The notes under the pieces: model-generated
Seen by the model: the letters and a program-made list of their open reading frames with translations, nothing else
Told to the model about the DNA's origin: nothing
The model's database searches: none
Source of the DNA: Aphodosoma sp045658305
Lineage (GTDB): Bacteria; Bacteroidota; Bacteroidia; Bacteroidales; Paludibacteraceae
Reading direction: 5' to 3'
Assembly: GCA_045658305.1 (NCBI GenBank)
Contig: JAZOUT010000141.1
Location: forward strand, 1 to 5,709
Length of the DNA: 5,709 bases
Made by a program: the position numbers and the translations under genes
Shown here: piece after piece, positions 5,496-5,709 of the stretch
Layout: each line of letters begins with the position of its first letter
Numbering within the stretch: position 1 is the stretch's first letter

Positions 5496-5709
5496 ATGAC
5501 AACGATTGTAGCAGTAACAAACAAGGATTTGTACAGAGCAGCAGTAATTGCTTCAAGGGTAGAGAATGATTTCGTAACAGGTTTGCAAGTGGCAAAGTTG
5601 AACGAGTTGAAGGCTCGTATGCGCCGAGAGGTGGTAAAATTTGCCTACCTCAAAAAGAGTGGTGAGATACGCATCGCCTATGGCACTATGATGCTCGCAT
5701 TGGTTGGCG
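5496..5709 (+). CDS. DUF2693/SH3-barrel-like protein (N-terminal 71 residues, partial)
   Basis: The frame is open from the ATG at 5496 to the window end, giving 71 residues and no stop. The start MTTIVAVTNKDLY is followed by an alpha-helical region (residues 12-45) with many Lys and Arg, then VVKFAYLKKSGEIRIAYGTMM (about 46-66). That last segment follows the pattern V-x-F-x-Y-x-K-K-x-G-x-x-R-x-A-x-G-T, which I associate with DUF2693 (SH3 beta-barrel fold) proteins. These are common small proteins of Bacteroides conjugative elements and phages, with no established function. It lies 24 bases downstream of the 62-residue gene and lacks its own obvious promoter, so the two probably form an operon. 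The family call rests on one motif in a truncated sequence. Confidence 0.6.
   Translation, partial: MTTIVAVTNKDLYRAAVIASRVENDFVTGLQVAKLNELKARMRREVVKFAYLKKSGEIRIAYGTMMLALVG

Overview
The window looks like an accessory (defence) island from a Bacteroidales genome. Three putative promoters match the Bacteroidota housekeeping pattern: TAnnTTTG at -7, with TTTG or TTG 19-20 bases upstream. Most ribosome-binding regions are weak, and the small proteins at the right end resemble families I know from Bacteroides mobile elements. Species cannot be told from the window.

Minus strand, positions 4748 to 1 (genes read right to left): a possible 49-residue leader ORF (4748-4599) that coincides with alternative hairpins; a 225-residue SAM-domain protein (4567-3890); a 506-residue Eco57I-like adenine-N6 DNA methylase (3909-2389); a two-gene AbiL-type cassette, made of an AbiLi-like ATPase (2284-1010) and an RloB/AbiLii TOPRIM-like protein (1006-284); and the first 93 residues of a protein with an N-terminal GIY-YIG-like domain (280 to beyond position 1), most likely the DEAD/DEAH helicase-nuclease of the restriction system. 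The two methylase genes overlap by 20 bases, and the last three genes are separated by only 3 bases each. The AbiLi gene has its own good promoter in the gap after the methylase gene. The cassette can therefore be expressed separately, yet it sits between the modification and presumed restriction genes.

Two features stand out. First, the two methylase proteins share a layout but have lost complementary motifs: the small one keeps SAM motif I and lacks NPPY, and the large one keeps NPPY but has a degenerate motif I. This suggests a heterodimeric methylase. Second, base composition changes sharply inside the large methylase gene near position 3420 (about 61% GC on one side, about 37% on the other by hand count) and changes back near position 284. 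The AT-rich block therefore holds the catalytic/target-recognition part of the methylase plus the AbiL pair, framed by GC-richer restriction-modification sequence. It looks like one exchangeable module.

Right end, 4911-5709: two divergent small-gene units with back-to-back consensus promoters (5173-5203 minus, 5231-5261 plus). The minus side has an 80-residue protein of unknown function. The plus side has a 62-residue protein of unknown function, followed by the start of a DUF2693/SH3-barrel-like protein cut by the window end. No tRNA, rRNA, CRISPR array or insertion sequence was seen.
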